This document shows positions 8,668 through 15,973 of a DNA stretch of 64,000 bases, piece by piece. Within the stretch, counting starts at the first letter, position 1, and each line of letters starts with the position of its first letter. Source of the stretch: Acidithiobacillus sulfurivorans (GTDB lineage: Bacteria > Pseudomonadota > Gammaproteobacteria > Acidithiobacillales > Acidithiobacillaceae). The translations under genes and the position numbers were made by a program. The notes below the pieces were generated by a model. It had not been told where the DNA came from. It saw only the letters and a list, made by a program, of their open reading frames with translations, and did no database searches. The DNA is taken from the NCBI RefSeq assembly GCF_018853815.1, contig NZ_JAAOMP010000153.1, forward strand, positions 50,464-114,463. The letters are read 5' to 3'.

Positions 8668-9000
8668 TCAAATCACCTCGCGTCCATCTAAGTGATTTGC
8701 CGGTTCCATGCGTTTGTGTAGCAAACCAAACACGACCAATTGCCGTTCATGAACCAAATAGTAAATGACGTGACTGACATGAGGAAAACTCAAAACGTCC
8801 TCGCCAACGTCCGGCCTGGACTTACCCAGGGAAGGCGTTTCGGTCAGCAAGCGAATAGTCTGCCGGAGTTCGGACAGGTATTTTTGCGATTGAGTCGCCC
8901 CCCATTGCTTGAGGGTATACCGGCGAATGTCGATGAAATCAGACTGTGCGTCCGGTGTTAAGCGATAATTTAACATTGGCGGGATAACGTGGTCAGTCAT
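8668..9000 (-). CDS. RelE/ParE-family toxin
   Basis: The 110-residue basic protein reads YRLTPDAQSDFIDIRRYTLKQWG, then YLSELRQTIRLLTETPSLGKSRPDVG and VSHVIYYLVHERQLVVFGLLHKRMEP, the standard ParE/RelE fold order. The ATG at 9000 lies inside the last codons of the antitoxin gene (8-bp overlap), which is why this start is preferred over the TTG/GTG options upstream. ParE toxins inhibit DNA gyrase, while RelE proteins cut mRNA; the sequence is closer to ParE by eye. It appears full-length and so may be functional. Confidence 0.85.
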   Translation of the reverse strand: MTDHVIPPMLNYRLTPDAQSDFIDIRRYTLKQWGATQSQKYLSELRQTIRLLTETPSLGKSRPDVGEDVLSFPHVSHVIYYLVHERQLVVFGLLHKRMEPANHLDGREVI

Positions 9001-9253
9001 GCTCGCCTTTTTCAAGCGCATCAAAAAAGGACTCGCCATCGACAGTGTTGCCTGCTTTGATGTCAGTCATTGCCTGGGCCACCCTCGATTGCAATAGTCT
9101 CAGCTTGAGCGTCTCAATACTCTCGTACTCGTCCATTGAGATAACTACGGCAACAGGTTTGCCATTCCTATTAATCTGGACCGGGGCGCGCTGCGCTTTT
9201 AGCAGCATGTCTCCAAATTGTGTTTTGGCTTCATTGGCAGAAAGTGCGTCCAT
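8993..9253 (-). CDS. Phd/YefM-family antitoxin
   Basis: The 86-residue protein starts with NEAKTQFGDMLLKAQRAPVQINRNGKPVAVVISMDEYES, the Phd/YefM DNA-binding domain, followed by a helical acidic tail that would neutralise the toxin encoded downstream. A GAGGT ribosome site precedes the ATG. A direct repeat TCGTTC occurs twice at nine-base spacing (9274-9279, 9283-9288) just upstream and could be the operator for autoregulation. Phd-type antitoxin with a ParE-type toxin is a common mixed pairing. Confidence 0.88.
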   Translation of the reverse strand: MDALSANEAKTQFGDMLLKAQRAPVQINRNGKPVAVVISMDEYESIETLKLRLLQSRVAQAMTDIKAGNTVDGESFFDALEKGEHD

Positions 9254-9286
9254 TGATTGTTACCTCTTCAATATCGTTCGATTCGT

Positions 9287-9553
9287 TCAGTGTATACGAT
9301 TCAATCCATACCCGTCAAAATTATTATCCATCTCCAACGGAGCGCCCTTGTAAAAATGCCAGAGTTCAGTTGATTGGATCACATGCCAGCGGGACAAATG
9401 ATTTTTTGCTAACAGGTAAAAAATGCTGGTTAGGGTAGGGCGGTGTCCCTGTAGCGTGGACAGCATTGCTGGCGACGTAGAGGTACGCCGATACCAGCCA
9501 CCTTCTGGGTGGGGTTGAAGATCAAGCTGGTGGATGATTTTCTGGGCTGACAT
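9287..9553 (-). pseudogene. C-terminally truncated cupin_5 (DUF985) protein
   Basis: From the ATG at 9553 the 88-codon frame encodes IIHQLDLQPHPEGGWYRRT, then TSIFYLLAKNHLSRWHVIQSTELWHFYKGAPLEM, the N-terminal half of the DUF985 cupin family. The family is usually about 150 residues; here similarity ends near residue 75 and a few unrelated codons follow before a stop. The second half of the beta-barrel is absent, so the protein is unlikely to fold normally. The break lies close to the promoter of the Phd/ParE pair, suggesting insertion or deletion at that point. Confidence 0.75.
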
Positions 9554-9718
9554 TATGTATGAGGGGATATTGCCAGAGATGTTTCTGAAATCACCAAGGC
9601 AGAAAACCACTGCTTTGGTCAAACTGGTAGAACGTAACATGGATAAAAGGCAGCCAGTTGAACCACACTTTTCCACGCCAAGACCCCACCTATAGGCACA
9701 AGGGGTATTATTTTTGAT

Positions 9719-9742
9719 TGTTACCCAGAATGTTACCCAGAA
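9719..9742. repeat. Perfect 12-bp tandem repeat outside the left att site
   Basis: TGTTACCCAGAA occurs twice head to tail. It lies 34 bp left of the tRNA-Lys direct repeat, on the chromosome side. Its core GTTACCC resembles the GTTAGCC tandem repeats found inside both ends of the present element, so it may be an integrase arm site left by an older element. Confidence 0.6.
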
Positions 9743-9776
9743 AATAAAAAATGTTCAAAGGCAATATCTAGGTAGT

Positions 9777-9832
9777 TGTTTTATTTGGTGGGTTGTGAGG
9801 GGATCGAACCAACGACCCGCTGATTAAGAGTC
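9777..9832. repeat. Left attachment-site repeat (tRNA-Lys 3' fragment)
   Basis: This 56-bp sequence copies the last part of the tRNA-Lys gene from the anticodon arm through CCA plus nine bases beyond. It differs from the right copy by a single base (A at 9811, C at 18461). It lacks the tRNA 5' half and is the displaced original 3' end left behind by integration. Confidence 0.88.
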
Positions 9833-9938
9833 TCAAAGTCGGGCATTTATGGCGTTTTATCTACCCCCATGTATCTTGACGCATCAAACACTTAGGCAGA
9901 TACTACCTTTACCGATATTCACCGATTTACCGGAAATA

Positions 9939-9960
9939 GGTTAGCCCAGGGTTAGCCCGG
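9939..9960. repeat. Left-end tandem GGTTAGCCC repeat (putative integrase arm site)
   Basis: Two adjacent copies of GGTTAGCCC-NG occupy 22 bp, matched with one difference at 18369-18390 in the same orientation. It lies between the left att repeat and the integrase start, the usual place for arm-type integrase or excisionase binding sites. Confidence 0.6.
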
Positions 9961-9995
9961 CTAACTGGAGTCTCAAGGCCCAAAGGGAGCACGCC

Positions 9996-11210
9996 ATGCC
10001 CGAAAAGATGCAATTCACCAAGGCCCGCCTAGCGGCGCTGGAGCCGGTCCCCGGCAAACGGATCACCGTCTATGACCTGGAACAGAAGGGACTCTGTATC
10101 CGCGTTACACCAGCCGGAGCCAAGACGTTCTATTGTGTCCGTAAGGTGGAGGGAAAAGTGGAGTGGGTACGCATAGGCGATGCCGCCGCCGTGACCATTG
10201 AGACAGCACGAACCACCGCCGCCGGGATCATCAACGACATTGCCAGAGGAACCAACCCCGCCGAGCAGAAGCGTATCAAGAAAGCGGAGATGACATTCTC
10301 TGATTTGTTCGCTGAGTGGGTACAGGAATGTAAAGCCAAGGGCAAAAAGAGCCTGGGCAACGACGAGCGCAACTACCGTCTGCACCTGGGCACCCTGGCG
10401 AAAAAGAAGCTATCCGATATAGAGCGCCAGCATATCCGCACGTTACACCGGAAGATCGGCACCGCGTCCGGTATCTACCAGGCCAACAGGGTTTTAGCCC
10501 TCACCCGCGCCGTGTTCAACTTCGGGATCAAGACGCTGGATATACCGGGACTGACCAACCCCGCAGCCGGGTTGAAGATGAATCGAGAGGAAAGCCGGGA
10601 TCGTCGCCTGCACCCCGACGAAATGCCCAAGTTCTTCGAGGCGCTGGCCGCCGAGGAAAACCCCGATATGCGGGATTACGTCATGCTCTCACTGCTGACC
10701 GGAGCGCGTCGCTCCAATGTGCAAGCGATGACCTGGGAGGAAATCCACCTGGACCGCAGGACGTGGACCATCCCCGGCTCAAAGGCGAAGGCTAAGGACA
10801 ATATCACCGTACCGCTGACCACCGCCGCCATAGAGGTGCTACAGGCCCGCGCAGAGGCCAATGGAGCGCAAGGGTGGGTATTCCCCGGCGCAGGCAAGAC
10901 AGGCCACCTTGTAGAGCCTAAAAAGGGCTGGCAACGGCTATTGCAGCGGGCAGGCATCGAGGACTTGCGCTTGCATGACCTGAGACGTTCCCTGGCGTCA
11001 TTCCAGATCGACGCGGGGGTGTCTCTGGCCGTCATAGGCAAGGGGCTAGGGCACCACTCCCAGCAAACCACCGCCGTGTATGCAAGGCTGGCGCAAGACC
11101 CTGTTGCCGACGCCTGGCAGAAGGGTACCGATGCCATTCTGGTGGCCGCTGGTGTTAAGCCCACTGCTGAGGTTGTGCCGATGGGCAAAAAAGGCAAGCG
11201 CAGTGCATAG
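9996..11210 (+). CDS. int: Tyrosine recombinase integrase of the tRNA-Lys element
   Basis: The 404-residue protein has an N-terminal DUF4102-type arm-binding domain (about 5-95), a SAM-like core-binding domain (about 98-185) and a catalytic domain (about 205-370). The catalytic residues are visible: Arg238 in TGARRSNV, a Lys near 262-266, His327 and Arg330 in HDLRRS, His353 in LGHH and Tyr362 in AVYARL. It is full length and should be active. A GGGAG ribosome site precedes the ATG. It would catalyse recombination between the element and the 3' end of tRNA-Lys. The last codons overlap the start of the DUF4258 gene, so they are co-transcribed. Confidence 0.95.
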   Translation: MPEKMQFTKARLAALEPVPGKRITVYDLEQKGLCIRVTPAGAKTFYCVRKVEGKVEWVRIGDAAAVTIETARTTAAGIINDIARGTNPAEQKRIKKAEMTFSDLFAEWVQECKAKGKKSLGNDERNYRLHLGTLAKKKLSDIERQHIRTLHRKIGTASGIYQANRVLALTRAVFNFGIKTLDIPGLTNPAAGLKMNREESRDRRLHPDEMPKFFEALAAEENPDMRDYVMLSLLTGARRSNVQAMTWEEIHLDRRTWTIPGSKAKAKDNITVPLTTAAIEVLQARAEANGAQGWVFPGAGKTGHLVEPKKGWQRLLQRAGIEDLRLHDLRRSLASFQIDAGVSLAVIGKGLGHHSQQTTAVYARLAQDPVADAWQKGTDAILVAAGVKPTAEVVPMGKKGKRSA

Positions 11211-11457
11211 CCGCCGCTTTGAACGCCCGGTTGTGCTGACTCACCATGCCCGGAACAGGATGCAGGAGCGCAATATCAGTGACGCTGAGATCATGGAAAT
11301 TGTCGAGACAGGCACTATCCGCGCCAAGGATGAGCGCCGCGCATGGATATACCGAGAGTTCCCGGATCGGCAAGACAATTTATTGTGCGTGGCTGCTCTG
11401 CTGGATGACGTTATCATCATCAAAACCATCATGACCTTTTGGGAGGTATCCCCATGA
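11203..11457 (+). CDS. DUF4258 protein, possible toxin of a small pair
   Basis: The 84-residue basic protein contains LTHHARNRMQERNISDAEIMEIVETG and a later VAALLDDVIIIKTIM strand, the signature of DUF4258, which resembles RelE-like folds. A GTG start at 11203 is chosen because the family begins just there and it overlaps the integrase end by 8 bp. The stop is coupled to the next gene by ATGA. DUF4258 and DUF2283 genes are often found paired and are suspected toxin-antitoxin partners; no activity is shown by the sequence itself. It could help keep the element from being lost. Confidence 0.75.
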   Translation: MHSRRFERPVVLTHHARNRMQERNISDAEIMEIVETGTIRAKDERRAWIYREFPDRQDNLLCVAALLDDVIIIKTIMTFWEVSP

Positions 11458-11642
11458 AAACCGACTATGACCCGACCGATGACATTCTGGTGTTGCACTT
11501 CACCGACAAGCCCGTCACTCGTGAGGTGTCGCAAGACTGGAACCTGAATATTGCCTATGCCCATGACGGAAGTATTGTGGAGATCGTGATCCTGGACGCC
11601 AAGGCATCCGGCGCATGGCCGATACCACAGCACGCCGCCTGA
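11454..11642 (+). CDS. DUF2283 protein, partner of the DUF4258 gene
   Basis: The 62-residue acidic protein reads KTDYDPTDDILVLHF, then ITYAH-like NIAYAHDGSIVEIVILDAKA, which matches DUF2283. It starts within the stop of the DUF4258 gene, implying translational coupling at fixed ratio, as in toxin-antitoxin pairs. If the pair is a toxin-antitoxin system this acidic member would be the antitoxin. Its stop codon sits at the start of a 22-bp repeat that recurs after the next gene. Confidence 0.75.
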   Translation: MKTDYDPTDDILVLHFTDKPVTREVSQDWNLNIAYAHDGSIVEIVILDAKASGAWPIPQHAA

Positions 11643-11663
11643 TGATTTGAGTTGTACCGCCAT
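11642..11663. repeat. 22-bp direct repeat, first copy
   Basis: A perfect 22-bp sequence beginning ATGATTTGAG and ending ACCGCCAT is found here and at 11874-11895, 232 bp apart. The two copies flank the small acidic gene at 11682-11882, and each overlaps or lies next to the stop codon of the preceding gene. Confidence 0.85.
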
Positions 11664-11681
11664 AAAGTTTAAGGAGGATGT

Positions 11682-11882
11682 ATGAACGCTGAAGATCTGA
11701 TCGAGGCAATACGCGATGCAGGAGCAAGTACCGATGAAGACGTAAAGGCTGCTCTGGAGGATGGGGAAGCCTTGGGACATATCATGGGCCTTGCGCCTTT
11801 GGACCCAGACGATGCCGCGAGTGTAGCCGCCCATGCCGAAGCACAAGGCATTGTCGAGGAAGCTCACGCTTCAATGATTTGA
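11682..11882 (+). CDS. Small acidic hypothetical protein in a repeat-flanked cassette
   Basis: The 66-residue protein is strongly acidic and Ala-rich, likely all helical, with no cysteine and no membrane segment. A consensus AAGGAGG ribosome site six bases before the ATG makes it a confident gene despite its size. I do not recognise a family. It is bracketed by perfect 22-bp direct repeats, the second of which includes its stop codon. This arrangement suggests that the gene arrived as, or arose from, a duplicated or inserted cassette. An anti-restriction or DNA-mimic role is conceivable from the acidity but is only a guess. Confidence 0.6.
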   Translation: MNAEDLIEAIRDAGASTDEDVKAALEDGEALGHIMGLAPLDPDDAASVAAHAEAQGIVEEAHASMI

Positions 11883-11895
11883 GTTGTACCGCCAT
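11874..11895. repeat. 22-bp direct repeat, second copy
   Basis: This is identical to 11642-11663. It contains the stop codon of the 66-residue gene and runs directly into the left arm of the inverted repeat at 11891. Confidence 0.85.
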
Positions 11896-11947
11896 GCTCT
11901 AGGCTGATCCCCGAAAAGGTGGGCACCCTTCCCACTCTGAGCATGGC
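11891..11947. repeat. 57-bp stem-loop element with nested hairpin
   Basis: GCCATGCTC at 11891-11899 is the exact reverse complement of GAGCATGGC at 11939-11947. Between them lies a second hairpin, GTGGG/CCCAC with a seven-base loop. There is no T-run at the end, so it is not a classical terminator. It separates the small genes from the gene at 11987. Confidence 0.65.
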
Positions 11948-11986
11948 ACCTATTTTTGAGGGGGCGCAGATAGGGAGCGCGATGTT

Positions 11987-12817
11987 ATGGCTATAGATTC
12001 CGATATTACGTGGAGCGGATACCGCATTAAATCTGTAATAGAGTGGCTTAATGTTTCGTATGCTGAACTAATGAAGCATGGACACAATGGGGAGTTAAAA
12101 TTAGGAATAGAGGCATTCCAGATGCCACAGTTAATCATCTTCCGTGAAGTAGATGGGGATGACTGCGAAGTATCCGAAGAAGAATTAAAGCGCAAAGGAA
12201 TTGAGCAGCCTAAAAACATTGGCGTTATGGATGCGGTTGTGACGAAAAGAAAGTTACTCATTCACCCGCGTGACATCCCTGTTCTCGACACCCCAAGCCT
12301 GCTGCCAACACGCAAGGGGTATTTGATAGATGATCGTTTCTACCCAGCAACCAAGCCCTTTTATCCATTACGGTTCCTTCCTTGGCCGCCTGATGAATTA
12401 CCTGAAGGTTGGTACTATATGCCACTCAAGGAATTACAGTCTGCCGGACCTGAGGAGCCTGTAACGCTTACGGACATTTTAGCCGGAGCGCCCGCCAGAC
12501 GCCGACCAATTCCTGTAAGGCTTGACGGTTTAATTATACCAAGGGCAGAAATTGAAAAGATTAAAAATCGAAATTATGCCACGAAAGAAAAACCTGCCGA
12601 CGACGATGACCTGAATACCAAAACAGAAGAAAAATATCAGGCCATGATCGCAGCTATGGTTCAGATCATCGCCAGTAAATTCCCCGGCTACAACAATGGA
12701 AGCACACCCAACGCCGCACAGATTGCCAAGGCAATAAATGACACCAAGCTAGTGGATCGCCAGCCTGGAACCATAGAAAAAACAATCAGCGCAGCATGGG
12801 ATAAGTTCGGGAAGTAG
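11987..12817 (+). CDS. Hypothetical element protein
   Basis: The 276-residue protein is soluble in appearance. The N-terminal 75 residues are acidic and Glu/Lys-rich, a Pro/Trp-rich middle follows (PFYPLRFLPWPPDELPEGWYYMP), and the C-terminal 70 residues look helical (IAAMVQIIASKFPGY, then AQIAKAINDT). The C-terminal pattern resembles one I have seen in phage and island proteins of unknown function with a helix-turn-helix-like end. Codon use is more AT-rich than the rest of the element. An AGGGAG ribosome site lies upstream. I do not assign a function. Confidence 0.7.
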   Translation: MAIDSDITWSGYRIKSVIEWLNVSYAELMKHGHNGELKLGIEAFQMPQLIIFREVDGDDCEVSEEELKRKGIEQPKNIGVMDAVVTKRKLLIHPRDIPVLDTPSLLPTRKGYLIDDRFYPATKPFYPLRFLPWPPDELPEGWYYMPLKELQSAGPEEPVTLTDILAGAPARRRPIPVRLDGLIIPRAEIEKIKNRNYATKEKPADDDDLNTKTEEKYQAMIAAMVQIIASKFPGYNNGSTPNAAQIAKAINDTKLVDRQPGTIEKTISAAWDKFGK

Positions 12818-12849
12818 TCTGCATTTTCTGTAATTGCAATCTGCATTTT
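12818..12849. repeat. Iteron-like 10-bp repeat at 22-bp spacing
   Basis: TCTGCATTTT occurs at 12818-12827 and 12840-12849, exactly 22 bp apart, in an AT-rich stretch just upstream of the replication genes. It is followed by CCCCGA at 12856-12861 and 12865-12870. Direct repeats with a 22-bp period are typical of iteron origins, but only two copies are seen. Confidence 0.45.
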
Positions 12850-12885
12850 GCATTTCCCCGACTTCCCCGAAATACCCCCGCAACA

Positions 12886-12918
12886 TAAGCGCCATCATCC
12901 ATCACCGATAGGCGCTTA
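12886..12918 (+). promoter_or_regulatory. Inverted repeat overlapping the ribosome site of the AlpA-like gene
   Basis: TAAGCGCC (12886-12893) pairs perfectly with GGCGCTTA (12911-12918) across a 17-base loop. The right arm contains the only ribosome-site-like bases (AGGCG) before the ATG at 12922. It could be an operator for the AlpA-like protein or an RNA hairpin that hides the ribosome site. Confidence 0.55.
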
Positions 12919-12921
12919 ACC

Positions 12922-13182
12922 ATGTATCCCGAAACCGAAACGGTACACCAGATCATCGCGGAGATTGGCCGCACCCTGGGCTGCCCCGCCGATGCCATCC
13001 CCACACAGGTTGATGAACAGAAAGCTTCCATTGTTCTGGACGTGAAGCCCGCGACCCTCTGTAACTGGCGCTGTACTGGCCGCTATAACTTGCCCTATGT
13101 GAAGACTGGCCGCCTTGTCCGTTACCGCGTCGCTGACCTGGCCGAATGGATCGCCAAGCGTCGCACTGGCATGGAGGGGTAA
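12922..13182 (+). CDS. AlpA/excisionase-like helix-turn-helix protein
   Basis: The 86-residue protein has a MerR-type winged helix in its second half: ASIVLDVKPATLCNWRCTGRYNLPYVKTGRLVRYRVADLAEWIAKRR in outline, the HTH_17 pattern of AlpA and excisionases. Such proteins activate excision or regulate the integrase in islands. It is the first gene of the replication operon, three bases before the primase-like gene. The ATG follows an inverted repeat that covers the ribosome site. It could equally be a repressor of the operon. Confidence 0.75.
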   Translation: MYPETETVHQIIAEIGRTLGCPADAIPTQVDEQKASIVLDVKPATLCNWRCTGRYNLPYVKTGRLVRYRVADLAEWIAKRRTGMEG

Positions 13183-13185
13183 GCC

Positions 13186-14157
13186 ATGCAGACACAAAAA
13201 AGCCGCCCCGGAGCAGGGACGGCATACGCAAGATCGAACGTCTCCAATCATATCACCATCGGCGTGGTGCGTAATGCCCATGATCCCCGGATCACCCCCC
13301 GCGCTTTGCCCTGGAGCGAGTTCTGCCAATACCTGAGCAGGGCAGAGGTACGGGAGACGAAAGACGGCACCGGCTTTGTGCTGGCGCAGTTCAACACCAT
13401 GCACCGCGCTGGCAAGAATGTTGCCGCAGTCTTGGCGCTGGGCTTCGATGTGGATGGCAAGGATCAGGCCCCGCTGCCGCCTCTTGTCGCGCATGAAGAG
13501 CTATCCCGTAAGGGCTGGGCGCATGTGGTTTATTCCACCTGGAGCCATAGCGCCAAGTCTCCCCGGTATCGGATCATCCTTGCTCTGGATGCCCCGCTGC
13601 ACCCCGACGCGCTGAGGGACGCGCAATCCTATGTGGTGGACCAGTTGCCCGGAGCCATCGCACAGGCCATTGATCGCGCCTGTCTGGGGGATCGCGCCCG
13701 GCTTTTCTATGCACCAGCCACTCCACCAGATCGCGCAGGAGAGTATGAGTTCTACGCTGGAGGATCAGCCCCGCTGAGTGCCCGGACGTTGACCCTAATC
13801 GCCGCCGCCATGCAGCGCAAAAGAGAGACCCAGAAGGAACAGGCCAAGGCGATGGCAACACGGATCGCGGCGCGTGGTGGCGTCTCGGTCATCGCACAAT
13901 TCAATGAACAGCACACCATCGAGGAAGTGCTGGAAAATGGAGGCTATACCAGAAAGGGCAAACGCTGGGTATCACCCCATAGTCATAGTGGTACGCCTGG
14001 GATCGTGGAGATCGAGGGGCGCATCTTCTGCCACCATGCCGATGACCCCATGCACAACGGACATGCGCTGGATGCCTTTGACGCCTATGCAGCGATATAC
14101 CACAACGGAAGCCTGAGCGCCGCTGCCGCTGCTGTTCGTGGGGCGCACCATGATTGA
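13186..14157 (+). CDS. Primase-like replication protein
   Basis: The 323-residue protein contains LGFDVDGKD (about 86-94), a likely metal-binding DxD, and VVYSTWSHSAKSPRYRIILALDAPL (about 115-140), an arrangement found in archaeo-eukaryotic-type primases of phages and plasmids. The C-terminal part, GYTRKGKRWVSPHSHSGTPG then IFCHHADDPMHNGHALDAFD, resembles the degenerate zinc-ribbon region of phage P4-type primases. It overlaps the downstream ATPase by 8 bp, so the two are made together as the likely replication module. The polymerase activity is inferred from motifs only. Confidence 0.7.
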   Translation: MQTQKSRPGAGTAYARSNVSNHITIGVVRNAHDPRITPRALPWSEFCQYLSRAEVRETKDGTGFVLAQFNTMHRAGKNVAAVLALGFDVDGKDQAPLPPLVAHEELSRKGWAHVVYSTWSHSAKSPRYRIILALDAPLHPDALRDAQSYVVDQLPGAIAQAIDRACLGDRARLFYAPATPPDRAGEYEFYAGGSAPLSARTLTLIAAAMQRKRETQKEQAKAMATRIAARGGVSVIAQFNEQHTIEEVLENGGYTRKGKRWVSPHSHSGTPGIVEIEGRIFCHHADDPMHNGHALDAFDAYAAIYHNGSLSAAAAAVRGAHHD

Positions 14158-15973
14158 CCTGACCGGCGTTATCGACCCACGGGAAGCATTGGAAGCCGTC
14201 GCGGGCGCAGCTACAGAGCAGCACACGGAGCAGGAAAACGCCCCGGCTAATGCAATGGCCGAACTGCTGGAGATGGCACAGGCTGGAGACGCGCCGGCAT
14301 TTTGGCGAGCACTCAAGACCAAGACCGATTTGCTCAGACCTATAATGGATGATGACCCTGCCGAATATCAGGCGTGGCGTGCAGAGATCAAGGGCGCATG
14401 TTCTAAGATCAACATTCAAAGTTTGGACGGGTTTATCAGTCCTTCCGGTGGTGATGGTGGCGAAGTATCGAGTGCCGCCACAGAGTTGGCAGATTTGGCC
14501 GCATCCCGTTGTGAACTCTGGCACGATACCGAGAATAACGCCTATGCCACCATCAACGGCGATGAGCACCGCGAGCACTGGCGCATAGACTCTACAGGCT
14601 TTAAGGATTGGTTATCCTGGCTGGCGCATAGAGAACTGCAATCGGCACCATCGGCGGAAACGATCAAGGCCACATGCAACGCTCTGGCCGGACAGGGCAA
14701 GTTCGACGGTGAAGAGCATGAACCCCGCCGCCGCGTCGCCAAGGATGAGGCCGGTTATTGGCTGGATTTTGGGGACAACCTCTGGCGAGCGATTTTGATA
14801 ACGCCTACTGGCTGGCGCGTTATGAACAAGCCACCTGTGCGGCTGATACGGACCAAGGCGACCAGGCCTCTCCCTGAGCCTGTATCTGGTGGCAGTGTGG
14901 ATGCTCTCTGGAATCTGGTGAATGTGCCGGAGCAGGAAAGGCTACTGGTGCTGACATGGGTTATCGAGTGCTTCCGGCCAGATACGCCCTTTGCGCTCCT
15001 GGAATTGACAGGCGAACAGGGGGCGGCGAAGTCCTCAGCGCAGCGCATATTCCGGCGCTTTATTGACCCCAATCAGGTGGAACTCAGAGGCAAACCAAAG
15101 ACGGTGGAGGATATCTTTGTTGGAGCCGCCAACGCGCACTTGTTGAGTTACGAAAATCTCTCTGGTTTATCTAATGACCAGTCAGACGCGCTTTGTACCT
15201 GCTGCACCGGGGGCGGTTACGCAGCCCGGCAACTCTACACAAACGGCGAAGAATCCATCCTGACCGTGCATTGTCCGGTTGTGCTGAATGGTATCAGTCC
15301 CGTTGTACTTAGGCCGGACCTGCTGGATCGAGCCGTATCGGTGACATTGCCGGAGATTGCACGGCGTAAGACTGATACCGAAGTCAGAGAGGCTACCGAA
15401 GCCGCAGCCCCGGCCATCATGGGCGCATTGCTGGAGCTGTTTAGCAATGCCTTGGCCATTCTGCCATCGGTGACAATGCCACCGGATCGCCGCCCGCGTA
15501 TGGCTGACTTTGCGATGTTGGGTGAGGCCATCGCCAGAACTCAGGGATACCCCGAAGGCCACTTCCTGAATCTCTACGACGAACACCGCCGCACGGCCAT
15601 AGGGCGCACTATTGATGCCAGTCCGGTGGCCACGGCAATGGTGGAGTATGTCAGCCGTGGCAATGCCTACACTGGCACCGTCAAAGGATTGCTGACCGAG
15701 TTGAGCGCAACCAAGCCGGATCATGAAAGAGATGACTACTGGCCGAGGACGCCCAGAGGGCTGGGCGATGCTATCCGGCGCTACTCTCCCGCCCTTCGTC
15801 AGCTTGGCATTAAGGCCACCGTAGAGCAGAAATCCCGGCGAGATGGCATCCATTGTGAACTTGCTCGGCAGGATACGGACTATTCGCGTCAGCACCCTGG
15901 CAGTGGGAAACCACCTTCACAACGTTCACATGTTCACAGAGACGAGGATGTAACCGTGGATGGTGAGGTATGA
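14150..15973 (+). CDS. P-loop ATPase, probable replicative helicase of the element
   Basis: The 607-residue protein has a Walker A motif GEQGAAKS at about 288-295, followed by RFIDPN, then LLSYENLSGLSNDQSDALCTCCTGGG, which looks like the Walker B and sensor region of phage DNA-replication ATPases, and RPDLLDRAVSVTLPEI with a likely Arg finger. A Walker A Lys and Ser are present. The N-terminal 250 residues hold no recognised domain. The ATG at 14150 lies within the end of the primase-like gene. Primase and ATPase genes side by side suggest a primase-helicase pair acting at the origin of the element. The last codons contain part of a perfect 22-bp inverted repeat. Confidence 0.75.
   Translation: MIDLTGVIDPREALEAVAGAATEQHTEQENAPANAMAELLEMAQAGDAPAFWRALKTKTDLLRPIMDDDPAEYQAWRAEIKGACSKINIQSLDGFISPSGGDGGEVSSAATELADLAASRCELWHDTENNAYATINGDEHREHWRIDSTGFKDWLSWLAHRELQSAPSAETIKATCNALAGQGKFDGEEHEPRRRVAKDEAGYWLDFGDNLWRAILITPTGWRVMNKPPVRLIRTKATRPLPEPVSGGSVDALWNLVNVPEQERLLVLTWVIECFRPDTPFALLELTGEQGAAKSSAQRIFRRFIDPNQVELRGKPKTVEDIFVGAANAHLLSYENLSGLSNDQSDALCTCCTGGGYAARQLYTNGEESILTVHCPVVLNGISPVVLRPDLLDRAVSVTLPEIARRKTDTEVREATEAAAPAIMGALLELFSNALAILPSVTMPPDRRPRMADFAMLGEAIARTQGYPEGHFLNLYDEHRRTAIGRTIDASPVATAMVEYVSRGNAYTGTVKGLLTELSATKPDHERDDYWPRTPRGLGDAIRRYSPALRQLGIKATVEQKSRRDGIHCELARQDTDYSRQHPGSGKPPSQRSHVHRDEDVTVDGEV

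Noticed and set aside
11891..11947. Integron attC site
   Set aside because: The nested palindrome lacks the core sites GTTRRRY and RYYYAAC, and no integron integrase is present.
13901..15895. Long minus-strand frames opposite the primase-like and ATPase genes
   Set aside because: They mirror well-supported overlapping plus-strand genes and have no motif or ribosome site.
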